Positions 7,687 through 15,528 of a DNA stretch of 35,836 nucleotides are shown here, one piece after another. The stretch's first letter is position 1. Each line of letters starts with the position of its first letter. This stretch comes from an uncultured Clostridia bacterium (GTDB taxonomy: Bacteria; Bacillota; Clostridia; TANB77; CAG-508): positions 1 through 35,836 of the forward strand of contig CAKPHJ010000014.1 in the NCBI GenBank assembly GCA_934157205.1, given 5' to 3'. Both the position numbers and the translations under genes were made by a program. Below the pieces are notes generated by a model that saw nothing but the letters and a program-made list of their open reading frames with translations, had not been told where the DNA came from and made no database searches.

Positions 7687-8016
7687 TTAATCTATAACAC
7701 CAATTTTTTTGAAATAGTAATACGAATCCATACTGCCTTTAAAATAGATTTCTTTTTCTAAAATATTTTGTAAATTATTGTATAAAACAATAACTTGTGA
7801 TAAATCCTTACATTCTCCAGCACTTAATCCATCTTCTAAATAAGTTTCATCAAGTAGTTTTTGAATATTTAGGTTTCTATCCATAATTTTATGGATTTTG
7901 TCTTTAATATTTTTGTGATTTTTATTGTGTTTATTTAGATATTTCCTTATATCTTCAATACTTTCATAAAAATCCTCACTATATTCTTCTATAAATGGTT
8001 TTAATCTTTCTTCCAT
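7687..8016 (-). CDS. Small helical protein downstream of tnpV
   Basis: 109 residues, strongly helical and charged, without membrane segments or cysteine clusters; family not recognised with confidence. The start has a good site (AGGAGGATTTACA before ATG). It follows the tnpV remnant by 11 bases and is the last gene of the leftward mob-tnpV unit, ending at the bidirectional terminator. Small helical proteins of this kind often trail mobilisation genes in Clostridia, which suggests an accessory role, but that is inference from position. Confidence 0.6.
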   Translation of the reverse strand: MEERLKPFIEEYSEDFYESIEDIRKYLNKHNKNHKNIKDKIHKIMDRNLNIQKLLDETYLEDGLSAGECKDLSQVIVLYNNLQNILEKEIYFKGSMDSYYYFKKIGVID

Positions 8017-8027
8017 TGTAAATCCTC

Positions 8028-8378
8028 CTATACATAAATTAATTCATTAAATATAATTTCTTCAGTACGATTTTTTATCGAATTCATTTTGCCAACCCAC
8101 TCAAGTTGATTTATGGCTTTTAATTCTTATGTAATATTTTCCTGTTCTGCCAATTGTTTCATTAGCAGGTTATATCTATTAGTTGCTGTTTTATCAATTT
8201 CCTGTAAGTGCTTACTTAATTTATCTTCCATTAGTAATATTGTATATTCTGCTTTCTTTTGTGTTTTCAAATAATTCAATCTCATTTTGCCGTATTTTCC
8301 TAATTGAAAATTTTTAGTATTTGTGATTACCAAGTTAGGAATGTAGTAATCTCCACATTTTCTATAATCTATTTTCAT
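8028..8378 (-). pseudogene. tnpV: tnpV with an internal stop codon
   Basis: ATG 8378 follows AAAGGATTTAATAAAT. The first 83 codons (GDYYIPNLVI, LGKYGKMRLNYLK, LSKHLQEIDKTA, MKQLAEQENIT) match TnpV, a small protein of Tn4451-type mobilizable transposons. A TAA at 8127-8129 then interrupts the frame. Reading through it, the same frame continues with ELKAINQLEWVGKMNSIKNR and IIFNELIYV, the conserved TnpV C-terminus, to a second stop at 8028-8030. The full frame of 116 residues is the normal TnpV length. The stop sits where relatives commonly have Gln, consistent with a single C-to-T change (CAA to TAA). The gene lies 16 bases after the MobV gene, as expected in a mob-tnpV operon. Confidence 0.83.
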
Positions 8379-8394
8379 ATTTATTAAATCCTTT

Positions 8395-9619
8395 CTACAT
8401 TTCAAAATCTATTTCATTATCTTCCTTTTTAAAAAGACTTGTATCGAGTTGTTTTTCAAAATTGATATACGAATATGTTTCTTTATTAAAATCTCTTATA
8501 AGGTCATCCTCGCAAGGATATGAAAATTTATGACATAACCATTTAAGAAACTTTTTTAAATTATCTTTAAATTTATCAATTACTTTGTTTAAGCCTTTAT
8601 TTTCTTTTTCTAATTCTTTTATCTTTTTCTGATATTTGTGTTCTATATGGTCAATTTTATTTTCGTATTCAAATTTTAAATCTTCCTCATCTTGATTTTT
8701 TACTTGTTGCAATAAACAAATAGTTCGTTCTAAATTTTTATTTTCATTTTGTATATGTTCTTTTTCTTTTACAAACTCTTCTGCAACATCTATTATTTCA
8801 GTTTGTTTAGATAATTCTTTATGCAAAGCTACATTTTCATTGTGAAGTTCTTTTATTAAATTGCTTTGAGGCTTTATAATTTGTTCCTCAATTAATTTAT
8901 CTCTATTCAAAACAAGTTTTTTTATATCCTGTAGTTCGGGTGTGTTTGGCAATTCTAAAGTTGTAGTTTTTAAAATTTCTTTTGTTTTAGAATAATTAAT
9001 TACTTTCTTAAACTCTTCAACTGACAGATTTTTTCTATTAGTTTCTTCAACATATAAGCCTCTTTCTAAATCAAACCCTTTACTTTTAACATGTTCAAAA
9101 TAGGAATCTTGTAATTTTCTATAACTATCTCTACCTTTCCAAAAATCTCTTGCACAAATTTTTTCTATTGGCATACCATCTTTATCTTTTGTATGAACTA
9201 CAGGAACAAACATCAAATGTAAATGTGGTGTTCCTTCATCTAAATGGACAACTGCAGATATAATATTTTTTTCTCCGAGATTTTTGTAATTGCAGATAAA
9301 TTTATAACATTCATTAAAATATCTTTTTGTTTCTTGCTCTCCGATTCTATCAAAAAATTCCTGGTCAGATGTAAATATCATTTGGCACATTATAATGCTG
9401 TTTTCTCTTAAATGCCCTGCTAAATTTTGTTCTTTCCTTAATTTATCAAATTCTTTTGTATATGTGTAATTGTTTTTCTTTATATAATAATTTAAATGTG
9501 TTCTAGCCCCGATCAATATCTTTATTTGTATGACATTTTGCTTTTCTATCATTGTGGGTGCATTTACCATTTACCTTAGCTCGTGTTAATTTTTCATTTC
9601 TTACTATAGCATAACTCAT
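8395..9619 (-). pseudogene. mobV: MobV-family (Pre/Mob) relaxase with one-base frameshift
   Basis: The natural start is ATG 9619 after TTTGGAGCT, giving MSYAIVRNEKLTRAKVNGKC and NDRKAKCHTNKDIDRG, the classic Pre/Mob N-terminus. It hits a stop just after a run of four C (9507-9510, GGGG on the coding strand). Removing one base restores the frame into ARTHLNYYIKKNNYTYTKEF and the rest. The core motif VVHLDEGTPHLHLMFVPV (metal-binding histidines) is intact. It is followed by a long coiled-coil C-terminal half (about residues 230-360) rich in Glu/Lys. Corrected length is 407 residues. Without the frameshift it would nick DNA at an adjacent oriT for mobilisation. The lesion is in a homopolymer, so a sequencing error should be excluded. 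Confidence 0.88.
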
Positions 9620-9646
9620 AGCTCCAAAGTCCTTTCTTGTGCAAAA

Positions 9647-9686
9647 ACAAATTTATTTGTCTAACACACTAGACAAATAAGTTTGT
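9647..9686. other. Putative oriT hairpin of the MobV element
   Basis: A 17-base inverted repeat with one mismatch (arms 9647-9663 and 9670-9686) surrounds ACACAC. It lies 28 bases upstream of the MobV start and is followed by a second small dyad (CCCTGCGGG). MobV relaxases nick at such hairpins directly in front of their own gene, so this is a good oriT candidate. The exact nick site cannot be read from the sequence. Confidence 0.6.
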
Positions 9687-9703
9687 CTGTGTGCCCTGCG
9701 GGG

Positions 9704-9796
9704 TTATATTGTATCAGTTGACATATCAAAGTTTGCATATAAGAAATCAAGTGAGCCAGAAGGATATTCTCTTTGCGGAACAAAATAATCGGATTT
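9704..9796 (-). pseudogene. 30-codon C-terminal fragment of an unknown element gene
   Basis: On the minus strand 30 open codons (VPQREYPSGSLDFLYANF within them) end with TAA at 9704-9706. They lie 85 bases before the MobV start and across the oriT candidate. A stop at 9797-9799 closes the frame upstream and there is no start codon. The protein-like composition suggests the tail of a gene cut off at the element's edge. Family unknown. Confidence 0.4.
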
Positions 9797-9832
9797 TTAA
9801 GAATTTTACAGAATTTTTTATAATTGAACTAA

Positions 9833-9872
9833 AAAAATACTATTCTCTAAAACCCTAGAAAATAGTATTTTT
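9833..9872. terminator. Bidirectional terminator-like hairpin
   Basis: A 12-bp stem (AAAAATACTATT at 9833-9844 with its complement at 9861-9872), extended by TCTA/TAGA after one mismatch, with a 6-base loop. A/T runs on both sides allow use in either direction. It may insulate the tRNA region from the mobile remnants. Apart from this, the tRNA-Pro terminator, the oriT candidate and the small fragment, I see nothing in 9620-9929. Confidence 0.65.
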
Positions 9873-9879
9873 ATATAAT

Positions 9880-9920
9880 AAAAACTGCTTTCAAGTTCTT
9901 TCAAATTTTCTTGAAAACAG
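9880..9920 (-). terminator. Terminator of tRNA-Pro
   Basis: On the minus strand CTGTTTTCAAG (9920-9910) pairs with CTTGAAAGCAG (9895-9885) using one U-G pair, followed by TTTTTAT. It lies 9 bases beyond the tRNA 3' end. Confidence 0.75.
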
Positions 9921-9929
9921 CTATAAGTA

Positions 9930-10005
9930 TGGTCGAGGCGACAGGGATCGAACCTGCGACCTCATGGTCCCAAACCACGCGCGCTACCAACTGCGCTACG
10001 CCTCG
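9930..10005 (-). tRNA. tRNA-Pro(TGG)
   Basis: The minus strand folds as a full cloverleaf: acceptor CGAGGCG paired with CGCCTCG, D arm GCGCAGTTGGTAGCGC, an anticodon loop TTTGGGA giving anticodon TGG, T arm with GGTTCGATCC, discriminator A and an encoded CCA (9930-9932). The length is 76 bases including CCA. It reads proline codons of the CCN box. Confidence 0.95.
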
Positions 10006-10027
10006 ATTTATTTTCAAGTACTTATAT

Positions 10028-10056
10028 ATATTATCACACTTTTTTTATATTTGCAA
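10028..10056 (-). promoter_or_regulatory. Promoter of tRNA-Pro
   Basis: On the minus strand -35 TTGCAA (10056-10051), a 17-base spacer and -10 TAATAT (10033-10028). The start of transcription would be about 15-20 bases before the tRNA 5' end. Confidence 0.6.
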
Positions 10057-10094
10057 TAATTTTTTAAAAATTTTATTAATTTCTGCAAAAAGTA

Positions 10095-10123
10095 TTGAAA
10101 AAAATCTAAAATATACTTATAAT
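10095..10123 (+). promoter_or_regulatory. Promoter of tRNA-Arg
   Basis: -35 TTGAAA (10095-10100), 17-base spacer, consensus -10 TATAAT (10118-10123). It reads toward tRNA-Arg with about 75 bases of leader. Confidence 0.65.
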
Positions 10124-10150
10124 AGATACAGTATTGTTTATTGCTTGGTA

Positions 10151-10180
10151 TAATAAATTAATATTTTCATTAATTTATTA
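10151..10180. repeat. 12-bp inverted repeat in the tRNA-Arg leader
   Basis: TAATAAATTAAT (10151-10162) and its exact complement (10169-10180) around 6 bases. It would form an AT-only hairpin in the transcript between the promoter and tRNA-Arg, perhaps a processing signal or just AT-rich chance. Confidence 0.4.
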
Positions 10181-10206
10181 TATTATGCATGTAAACTAAA
10201 ATATAT

Positions 10207-10283
10207 GCAGCAGTAGCTTAGCTGGATAGAGCACTCGGCTACGAACCGAGAGGTCGGGGATTCGAATTCCTCCTGCTGCACCA
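10207..10283 (+). tRNA. tRNA-Arg(ACG)
   Basis: Cloverleaf with acceptor GCAGCAG paired with CTGCTGC, anticodon stem CTCGG/CCGAG, loop CTACGAA giving anticodon ACG, T arm with ATTCGAAT, discriminator A and an encoded CCA; 77 bases. The first anticodon base is expected to be edited to inosine to read CGU, CGC and CGA. Confidence 0.95.
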
Positions 10284-10284
10284 C

Positions 10285-10310
10285 AAAAAGCGCTTATATG
10301 GGCGTTTTTT
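10285..10310 (+). terminator. Terminator of tRNA-Arg
   Basis: Stem AAAAAGCGC (10285-10293) with GCGTTTTTT (10302-10310), containing one G-T pair, around an 8-base loop. It begins one base after the CCA end. Confidence 0.7.
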
Positions 10311-10400
10311 AGCTTGCTAATTTTTAAGGATTTAAATATATTAAAAAATTTATATACTCAGATATAATTAATAAAAATTAGTTCTTATAGAGGTGATAAA

Positions 10401-10961
10401 ATGTCAGAAATAACAAAAAAAGCACTAGCGGCATCATTAAAAAAACTACTATCCAAAAAGGAATTAGCAAAAATAACAATATCAAATATTACTGATGATT
10501 GTGGAGTAAATAGACAAACATTCTATTATCATTTTAAAGATGTATATGATTTGTTAGAATGGATATATTTAAATGAAGTAATACAATCAATGAATGGAAA
10601 AGATACATATGATAATTGGCAACAAGTTTTTTTATCAATTTTTGAATATATATTAGCAAATAAAGAATTTGTAAAAAATACATATAATTCAATTAGTAGA
10701 GATTACTTTTTAAAGTTTATTTATAAGCAAACAACAATATCATTAATGAATGTAATAAATGAACAAGCAAAGGACATAAATGTTAGTAATGAAGATAAAA
10801 AATTTATAGCAAATTTTTATAAATATGGTTTTGTAGGAATAGTTCAAGAATGGATTGAAGATGGTATGAAAGAGAAACCTAGGGATATAATAAAAAAATT
10901 AAATAATATAATAGAGGGCGATTTGAAAAAGGCCTTAGATAATTTAAAATGTAATAAATAA
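10401..10961 (+). CDS. TetR/AcrR-family regulator next to ohyA
   Basis: 186 residues. The N-terminus (KKALAASLKKLLSKKEL, then ITISNITDDCGVNRQTFYYHF at about residues 24-44) is a canonical TetR helix-turn-helix. The remainder is an all-helical ligand-binding domain resembling the TetR_C 'dihydroxyacetone kinase regulator' subtype. GAGGTGATAAA precedes the ATG, and a TATAAT lies at 10363-10368 with only a weak -35. It is encoded 141 bases upstream of oleate hydratase on the same strand. A 9-bp dyad and the ohyA promoter lie in the gap. I infer that it controls ohyA in response to a fatty acid; the ligand is not visible in the sequence. Confidence 0.85.
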   Translation: MSEITKKALAASLKKLLSKKELAKITISNITDDCGVNRQTFYYHFKDVYDLLEWIYLNEVIQSMNGKDTYDNWQQVFLSIFEYILANKEFVKNTYNSISRDYFLKFIYKQTTISLMNVINEQAKDINVSNEDKKFIANFYKYGFVGIVQEWIEDGMKEKPRDIIKKLNNIIEGDLKKALDNLKCNK

Positions 10962-10980
10962 ATACTGCATTTTATTTTTT

Positions 10981-11012
10981 TGTACATTTATACAATTGAA
11001 AAGAAATGTACA
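10981..11012. promoter_or_regulatory. Possible TetR operator upstream of ohyA
   Basis: TGTACATTT (10981-10989) and its exact complement AAATGTACA (11004-11012), separated by 14 bases, end 30 bases before the ohyA -35 box. Each half contains the palindrome TGTACA. The position between a TetR gene and its likely target supports an operator role, though the long spacer is unusual for a single TetR dimer. Confidence 0.5.
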
Positions 11013-11041
11013 AAAATTATACATATATTTTTCTTTGTTTA

Positions 11042-11071
11042 TTGACAAATTTTTAATATTATTTTTATTAT
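11042..11071 (+). promoter_or_regulatory. ohyA promoter
   Basis: -35 TTGACA (11042-11047), 18-base spacer, -10 TATTAT (11066-11071), followed by GAAGGAGGAAAAATT and the ohyA ATG. Confidence 0.6.
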
Positions 11072-11102
11072 ATGTCATAATAAATATGAAGGAGGAAAAA
11101 TT

Positions 11103-12878
11103 ATGTATTATAGTAGTGGAAATTATGAAGCTTTTGCAAAACCTAAAAAACCAAAAGATGTAGATAAAAAGTCTGCATATATTGTAGGCTCTGGATTAGC
11201 AGCATTAGCAGCTGCATGTTTTCTAGTTCGTGATGGACAAATGAAAGGCGAAAGAGTTCATATTTTAGAAAAAGAACCCATTCCTGGAGGAGCTTGTGAC
11301 GGATATTTATATGATGGTTTAGGATATGTAATGCGTGGAGGTAGAGAAATGGATAACCACTTTGAGTGCATGTGGGATTTATTCCGTTCAATACCATCAA
11401 TAGAAACAGAAGGTGTAAGTGTACTAGATGAATACTACTGGTTAAATAAAGAAGATCCAAATTATTCATTAATGAGAGCAACAATAAACAGAGGTGAAGA
11501 TGCTCATACAGATAAAAAATTTGCTTTATCTGATAAAGGTGCAATGGAAATAATGAAATTATTCTTTACACCAGATGAAGAATTGTATGATAAAAAAATC
11601 ACAGATTATTTTGATGATGAAGTACTAAATTCAAACTTTTGGTTGTATTGGCGTACAATGTTTGCATTTGAAAACTGGCATAGTGCATTGGAAATGAAAT
11701 TATATATCAAACGTTTCATACACCATGTTGGAGGTCTTCCAGATTTTACAGCATTAAGATTTACAAAATATAACCAATATGAATCAATGATACTTCCTAT
11801 GGTAAAATATCTTGAAAATTTTGGTGTGCAATTTCATTATGGAGTAAAAGTTGAAAATATTGAATTTGATATTAAAGATGATAAAAAATTAGCAAAAAGA
11901 ATTGTTGTTCTTCGTGATGAAACTGAAGATCATATTGATTTATTAGAAGATGACTTAGTATTTATAACAAATGGCGGATGTGTTGAAAATTCTTCATTAG
12001 GTAACCAAAATGAGCCTGCACCATTCAATACAGAAATTAAACCAGGTGGAGGATGGGATATGTGGCGTAAAATTGCTGCACAAGATCCAGCTTTTGGAAA
12101 TCCAGATAAATTCTGTTACAACCCAGAGCAAAGTAATTGGATGAGTGCAACAGTAACAACTTTAGATGATCGTATTCCACCATATGTGCAAAAAATTTGT
12201 AAAAGAGATCCTTTTACAGGAAAAGTTGTAACAGGTGGAATAGTTACAGTTAAAGATTCTAATTGGCTATTAAGTTGGACATTTAATAGGCAACCTCAAT
12301 TTAGAAGTCAGCCAAAAGGTCAATTAGTTGGATGGATTTATGGATTATTTAGTGACAAACCAGGAAATTATGTAAAAAAAGCAATGAGAGATTGTACTGG
12401 AAAAGAAATATGTATGGAATGGTTATATCATTTAGGTGTTCCAGAGAATCAAATTGAAGAAATGGCAGAAAATAGTGCTAATACAATTCCTTGCATGATG
12501 CCATATATTACAGCATTTTTTATGCCAAGAGCAGCAGGTGACAGACCTTTAGTAGTTCCAGAAGGAAGTAAAAACTTTGCGTTTTTAGGACAATTTGCAG
12601 AAACAAAAAGAGATACAATATTTACAACTGAGTATTCAATTCGTACAGCAATGGAAGCAGTTTATACATTACTAGATATTGATCGTGGAGTCCCAGAAGT
12701 TTGGGGAAGTGTATATGATATTCGTGATTTATTAAATGCAACAGTTCAATTAAGAGATGGGAAAAAAATTACGGATATGAATTTGGGATTAAAAGAAAGA
12801 ATTGCACTAAAAGAAGTCATTAAGAAAATTGAAGGAACTGATATAGAAAAACTTTTAAAGGATCATAATGTTATTTAA
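11103..12878 (+). CDS. ohyA: Oleate hydratase (FAD-dependent, 'MCRA' family)
   Basis: 591 residues, the usual family length. The FAD-binding motif GSGLAALAAA is at 29-38, with the ribose-binding acidic residue E56. RGGREMDNHFE follows at 78-88, so E82 and Y201 (in KLYIKRFIHHVGG) fall where the catalytic Glu and Tyr are reported in the Staphylococcus aureus enzyme. OhyA adds water to cis-9 double bonds of unsaturated fatty acids to make 10-hydroxy fatty acids, using FAD structurally, and acts on the inner membrane surface. In gut bacteria and staphylococci it detoxifies host or dietary antimicrobial fatty acids. The start has GAAGGAGGAAAAATT. It is probably controlled by the adjacent TetR regulator. 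No lesions are visible. Confidence 0.96.
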   Translation: MYYSSGNYEAFAKPKKPKDVDKKSAYIVGSGLAALAAACFLVRDGQMKGERVHILEKEPIPGGACDGYLYDGLGYVMRGGREMDNHFECMWDLFRSIPSIETEGVSVLDEYYWLNKEDPNYSLMRATINRGEDAHTDKKFALSDKGAMEIMKLFFTPDEELYDKKITDYFDDEVLNSNFWLYWRTMFAFENWHSALEMKLYIKRFIHHVGGLPDFTALRFTKYNQYESMILPMVKYLENFGVQFHYGVKVENIEFDIKDDKKLAKRIVVLRDETEDHIDLLEDDLVFITNGGCVENSSLGNQNEPAPFNTEIKPGGGWDMWRKIAAQDPAFGNPDKFCYNPEQSNWMSATVTTLDDRIPPYVQKICKRDPFTGKVVTGGIVTVKDSNWLLSWTFNRQPQFRSQPKGQLVGWIYGLFSDKPGNYVKKAMRDCTGKEICMEWLYHLGVPENQIEEMAENSANTIPCMMPYITAFFMPRAAGDRPLVVPEGSKNFAFLGQFAETKRDTIFTTEYSIRTAMEAVYTLLDIDRGVPEVWGSVYDIRDLLNATVQLRDGKKITDMNLGLKERIALKEVIKKIEGTDIEKLLKDHNVI

Positions 12879-12885
12879 AAAATGA

Positions 12886-12908
12886 GGCTACTTTCAAGTA
12901 GCCCCAAG
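12886..12908. terminator. Terminator between ohyA and the convergent deaminase-like gene
   Basis: Stem GGCTACT/AGTAGCC (12886-12892 and 12897-12903) with a TTCA tetraloop. It is followed rightward by AAGATTTTATT and leftward by TCATTTTTTAAAT, so it serves both converging genes. Confidence 0.75.
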
Positions 12909-12911
12909 ATT

Positions 12912-15425
12912 TTATTCATTATTATTACTAGCTATTTCTGGATTATCTTCTAAAATTTTATCTACTATATTTTGTTTCACATTAAATGGTACTGCATACC
13001 CACTTAAAGAAACTGCTTTATCCCACAATAATGGTGATTCTTCATTTACATATATTTTAGCTTTTCCTTTTCCATTTTTTGCTTCTTGCACTAGATTAGA
13101 AACAGGTGAATTTCCATCAAAAGCCATTACAACAGAATTTCTTCTTTCAAAAATTTCATAATTAAAGCTTTTATATATTCCCATTTCATCACTTTCAATT
13201 GAAATTCTTATACCATCTAATTCTTTGGCTGAAAGTTTGGCTGATTCTTCTTTTGAAATCATTTTAGGTATTATTGCATCTATTTCAAATTTTTTATTCA
13301 TTTTTTTACTTATTTCTATAATTTCTTTTTCATATCCTTCCATTTTGTGTCCAATTACAAAATAAGCTTTGTTTACATCTACTTTTTCTAGTAATTGCTC
13401 TAGTATTCTTCTTCCATCTTCAGATACCTCTGTATCTCTACCTTTTTTATTGAAACTACCTCCAGCAATTATTATAGGAACTTTATCAGTTGGTAATTGT
13501 TTTATTTTTTCTTTTAAAATATTTTCTGCTTCTATATTATTATTTATTCTCATTTGAACTGTATATTCTTTACTTTTATCGTGATTTTCATTTTCTAGCT
13601 GTGATAGTGCTTCTTTTATTGTTCTTCCATTTAAAAACTTTTCGAATTCATCTGTTTTTCTTTTAAAATATGCTTCTCTATGTGCAACTATTTCATCTTC
13701 TACTGTTCTCATTTGAATAAAATCTTCATCTGTTAATCCTAATAAATTTTGAAGTGCTAATTGTTCGTCTATAGTGTCTACTCCGTAAAATCCACAGCCA
13801 TCAGTTCCTTGTACACATTTTATTCCATTTTTCAAATATGTTTTTAATGGATGTAATTTTAAATTGCTTAAATTATTTAATCTAACATTTGACGTTAATT
13901 GAAATTCTAATACTATATTTCCTTCTTTTATTTCTTGCATAAGTTTTTTGCCTTTTTCTGATGCTAAATTTTCTGTGTATAGTCCATGTCCTAATCTTAT
14001 TTGTGGCATTTTTTGTCCAGGTTTTAATGCTTCTTTTACACATTCAATTGATTTTGATACATTATCCCTTAAACTGTCATTTTCACCAGCATGAATTCTT
14101 ATTGTAAAATCTTGATCTACATCAGCTACATATTCTACAAGTTCTTTTATTGCTGGTTTTAAATCTGATATGTCATTTATTTCTTCTCCAATAAAGTCAC
14201 TTCCTACAACATATGGACTCTTACTTATAGTTTTTAAAACATCTAAATTATCTCTTAAATAATTTCCTCCAATAATTTGATCTTTTATTATAGTTAATGG
14301 AATTCTTCTCATTGCAGCTAAAAATCTGATTTTAACCCCTGTTTCTTTTTCTATATATGGTAAAATTTTATGTAATTCTTCTATTAGTTGTATTGCTGGT
14401 CCATTTGATTTTACTAAGTCTGTATCAGCAATTTCAACATAATCTATATGCTGTTTTTGATATTCCCTTGCTATCCATAAAAGTTTATCTTGTCTTAATG
14501 TTATATTTTTTAGTACTTCATTATTAGTATCTTGTATCATTAATTTAAGCATACTTTTTATATCTTTTTCTGGTATTTTTTCTATTTTTTCTTGTTCTAA
14601 TTCTATCTTTTTTTCGCTTGATTTTCCTTTACAAAATACATATCTGTATATATATAATTTTTCAAGGTTTGTAAATACTGCTTGCCCATCTTTTAATATA
14701 GCTAAACTAATTCTTATTTTTGATATGTTATATTCTGCATTTTCTAAATTATTTAGTATGAAATCTGCAAAATTTATAAATGTATTGTCATCTATTTTTC
14801 TGGTTAAATATTTTCCTTTTAATTGAGAATTTGCATATTCTCTTTCGACTTTATTTCTTTGTGCCAAAATGCTTTCTTCTTGTTCTTTTGTCATTTTTAG
14901 TTTTAATTTTTTTATATAATATAAAGGATATTTTATTTGATGTTTTATTCCTAATGCAATTAAAACATCTGGTGATAAATTTGCATTCATATGTGTATGT
15001 AAATCTGTCCTAAATTTAGATTTTTTTAGTATATATGATTTTACAATTGTTTTTTCTATTGGTAAATTGTAATTTTTTGTTTGTGACATTAGTGTTTTTG
15101 ATATAGCTGGTATTTCAGCTTTTATTTCTACTTCTCCATTTTCATATATATTAGCAATTTTTATTCCACCTAGTCTAAATATATATACTGTTTGATTATC
15201 ACCATTTATATATGCTGGTAATGTACCTTTAATTATTTTCATATCATTTTCATTTTTTTCTGTTTTTAAACCACATATTTTAGCTAAATTTGTTATTAAA
15301 TTTCCTGAGTTATGATTAGGAGTTTCTAATATATAGTTTAATTCATCTTCATTATTTCTATATAAATTAACTATTATATCTTTTTCTTTATCTAAATAAA
15401 ATTTATTTAATAATTTTTCTTTCAT
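12912..15425 (-). CDS. Adenosine-deaminase-like amidohydrolase with C-terminal Rossmann/SLOG-like domain
   Basis: 837 residues, more than twice a normal adenosine deaminase. Residues 1-135 form an unassigned N-terminal domain. The deaminase barrel follows: FRTDLHTHMN (H142, H144, metal site), IRIHAGEN (H445, catalytic E448), IRLGHGLY (H480), LTSNVRLNN and GTDGCGFYG (D542). All metal and catalytic residues are present, but the second Asp of the usual TDDP motif, which contacts the purine N7, is Gly543, so the substrate may differ. The barrel carries a charged insertion at about 165-310. Residues 645-815 (PIIIAGGSFN, AYFVIGHKMEGY, SVVMAFDGNSPVSNLVQEA) look like a LOG/SLOG-type nucleotide-binding Rossmann fold. 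It has a strong ribosome site (AAGGAGGAAAACA) and its own promoter. No signal peptide. Possible roles are nucleotide salvage, or sensing and modification. Confidence 0.75.
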   Translation of the reverse strand: MKEKLLNKFYLDKEKDIIVNLYRNNEDELNYILETPNHNSGNLITNLAKICGLKTEKNENDMKIIKGTLPAYINGDNQTVYIFRLGGIKIANIYENGEVEIKAEIPAISKTLMSQTKNYNLPIEKTIVKSYILKKSKFRTDLHTHMNANLSPDVLIALGIKHQIKYPLYYIKKLKLKMTKEQEESILAQRNKVEREYANSQLKGKYLTRKIDDNTFINFADFILNNLENAEYNISKIRISLAILKDGQAVFTNLEKLYIYRYVFCKGKSSEKKIELEQEKIEKIPEKDIKSMLKLMIQDTNNEVLKNITLRQDKLLWIAREYQKQHIDYVEIADTDLVKSNGPAIQLIEELHKILPYIEKETGVKIRFLAAMRRIPLTIIKDQIIGGNYLRDNLDVLKTISKSPYVVGSDFIGEEINDISDLKPAIKELVEYVADVDQDFTIRIHAGENDSLRDNVSKSIECVKEALKPGQKMPQIRLGHGLYTENLASEKGKKLMQEIKEGNIVLEFQLTSNVRLNNLSNLKLHPLKTYLKNGIKCVQGTDGCGFYGVDTIDEQLALQNLLGLTDEDFIQMRTVEDEIVAHREAYFKRKTDEFEKFLNGRTIKEALSQLENENHDKSKEYTVQMRINNNIEAENILKEKIKQLPTDKVPIIIAGGSFNKKGRDTEVSEDGRRILEQLLEKVDVNKAYFVIGHKMEGYEKEIIEISKKMNKKFEIDAIIPKMISKEESAKLSAKELDGIRISIESDEMGIYKSFNYEIFERRNSVVMAFDGNSPVSNLVQEAKNGKGKAKIYVNEESPLLWDKAVSLSGYAVPFNVKQNIVDKILEDNPEIASNNNE

Positions 15426-15461
15426 TGTTTTCCTCCTTAATATTTTTCTGCTATTCTGTCT

Positions 15462-15490
15462 ATTTTAACATATTTTTATTTTGTTTTCAA
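15462..15490 (-). promoter_or_regulatory. Promoter of the deaminase-like gene
   Basis: On the minus strand -35 TTGAAA (15490-15485), 17-base spacer, -10 TAAAAT (15467-15462); transcription would begin near 15455, 30 bases before the ATG. Confidence 0.65.
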
Positions 15491-15528
15491 GTATTATGTT
15501 TACTTTTTTATTAATAAAATGTTACGGA

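Noticed and set aside
9911..10153. Plus-strand frame over the tRNA-Pro gene (GIEPATSWSQTTRATNCATP)
   Set aside because: This is the well-known false peptide translated from the antisense strand of a tRNA gene.
12912..15425. Large deaminase-like protein suggested the RdrB subunit of the RADAR defence system
   Set aside because: No RdrA-type ATPase gene lies next to it, the neighbours are ohyA and htrA, and the C-terminal Rossmann domain is not a feature I associate with RdrB.
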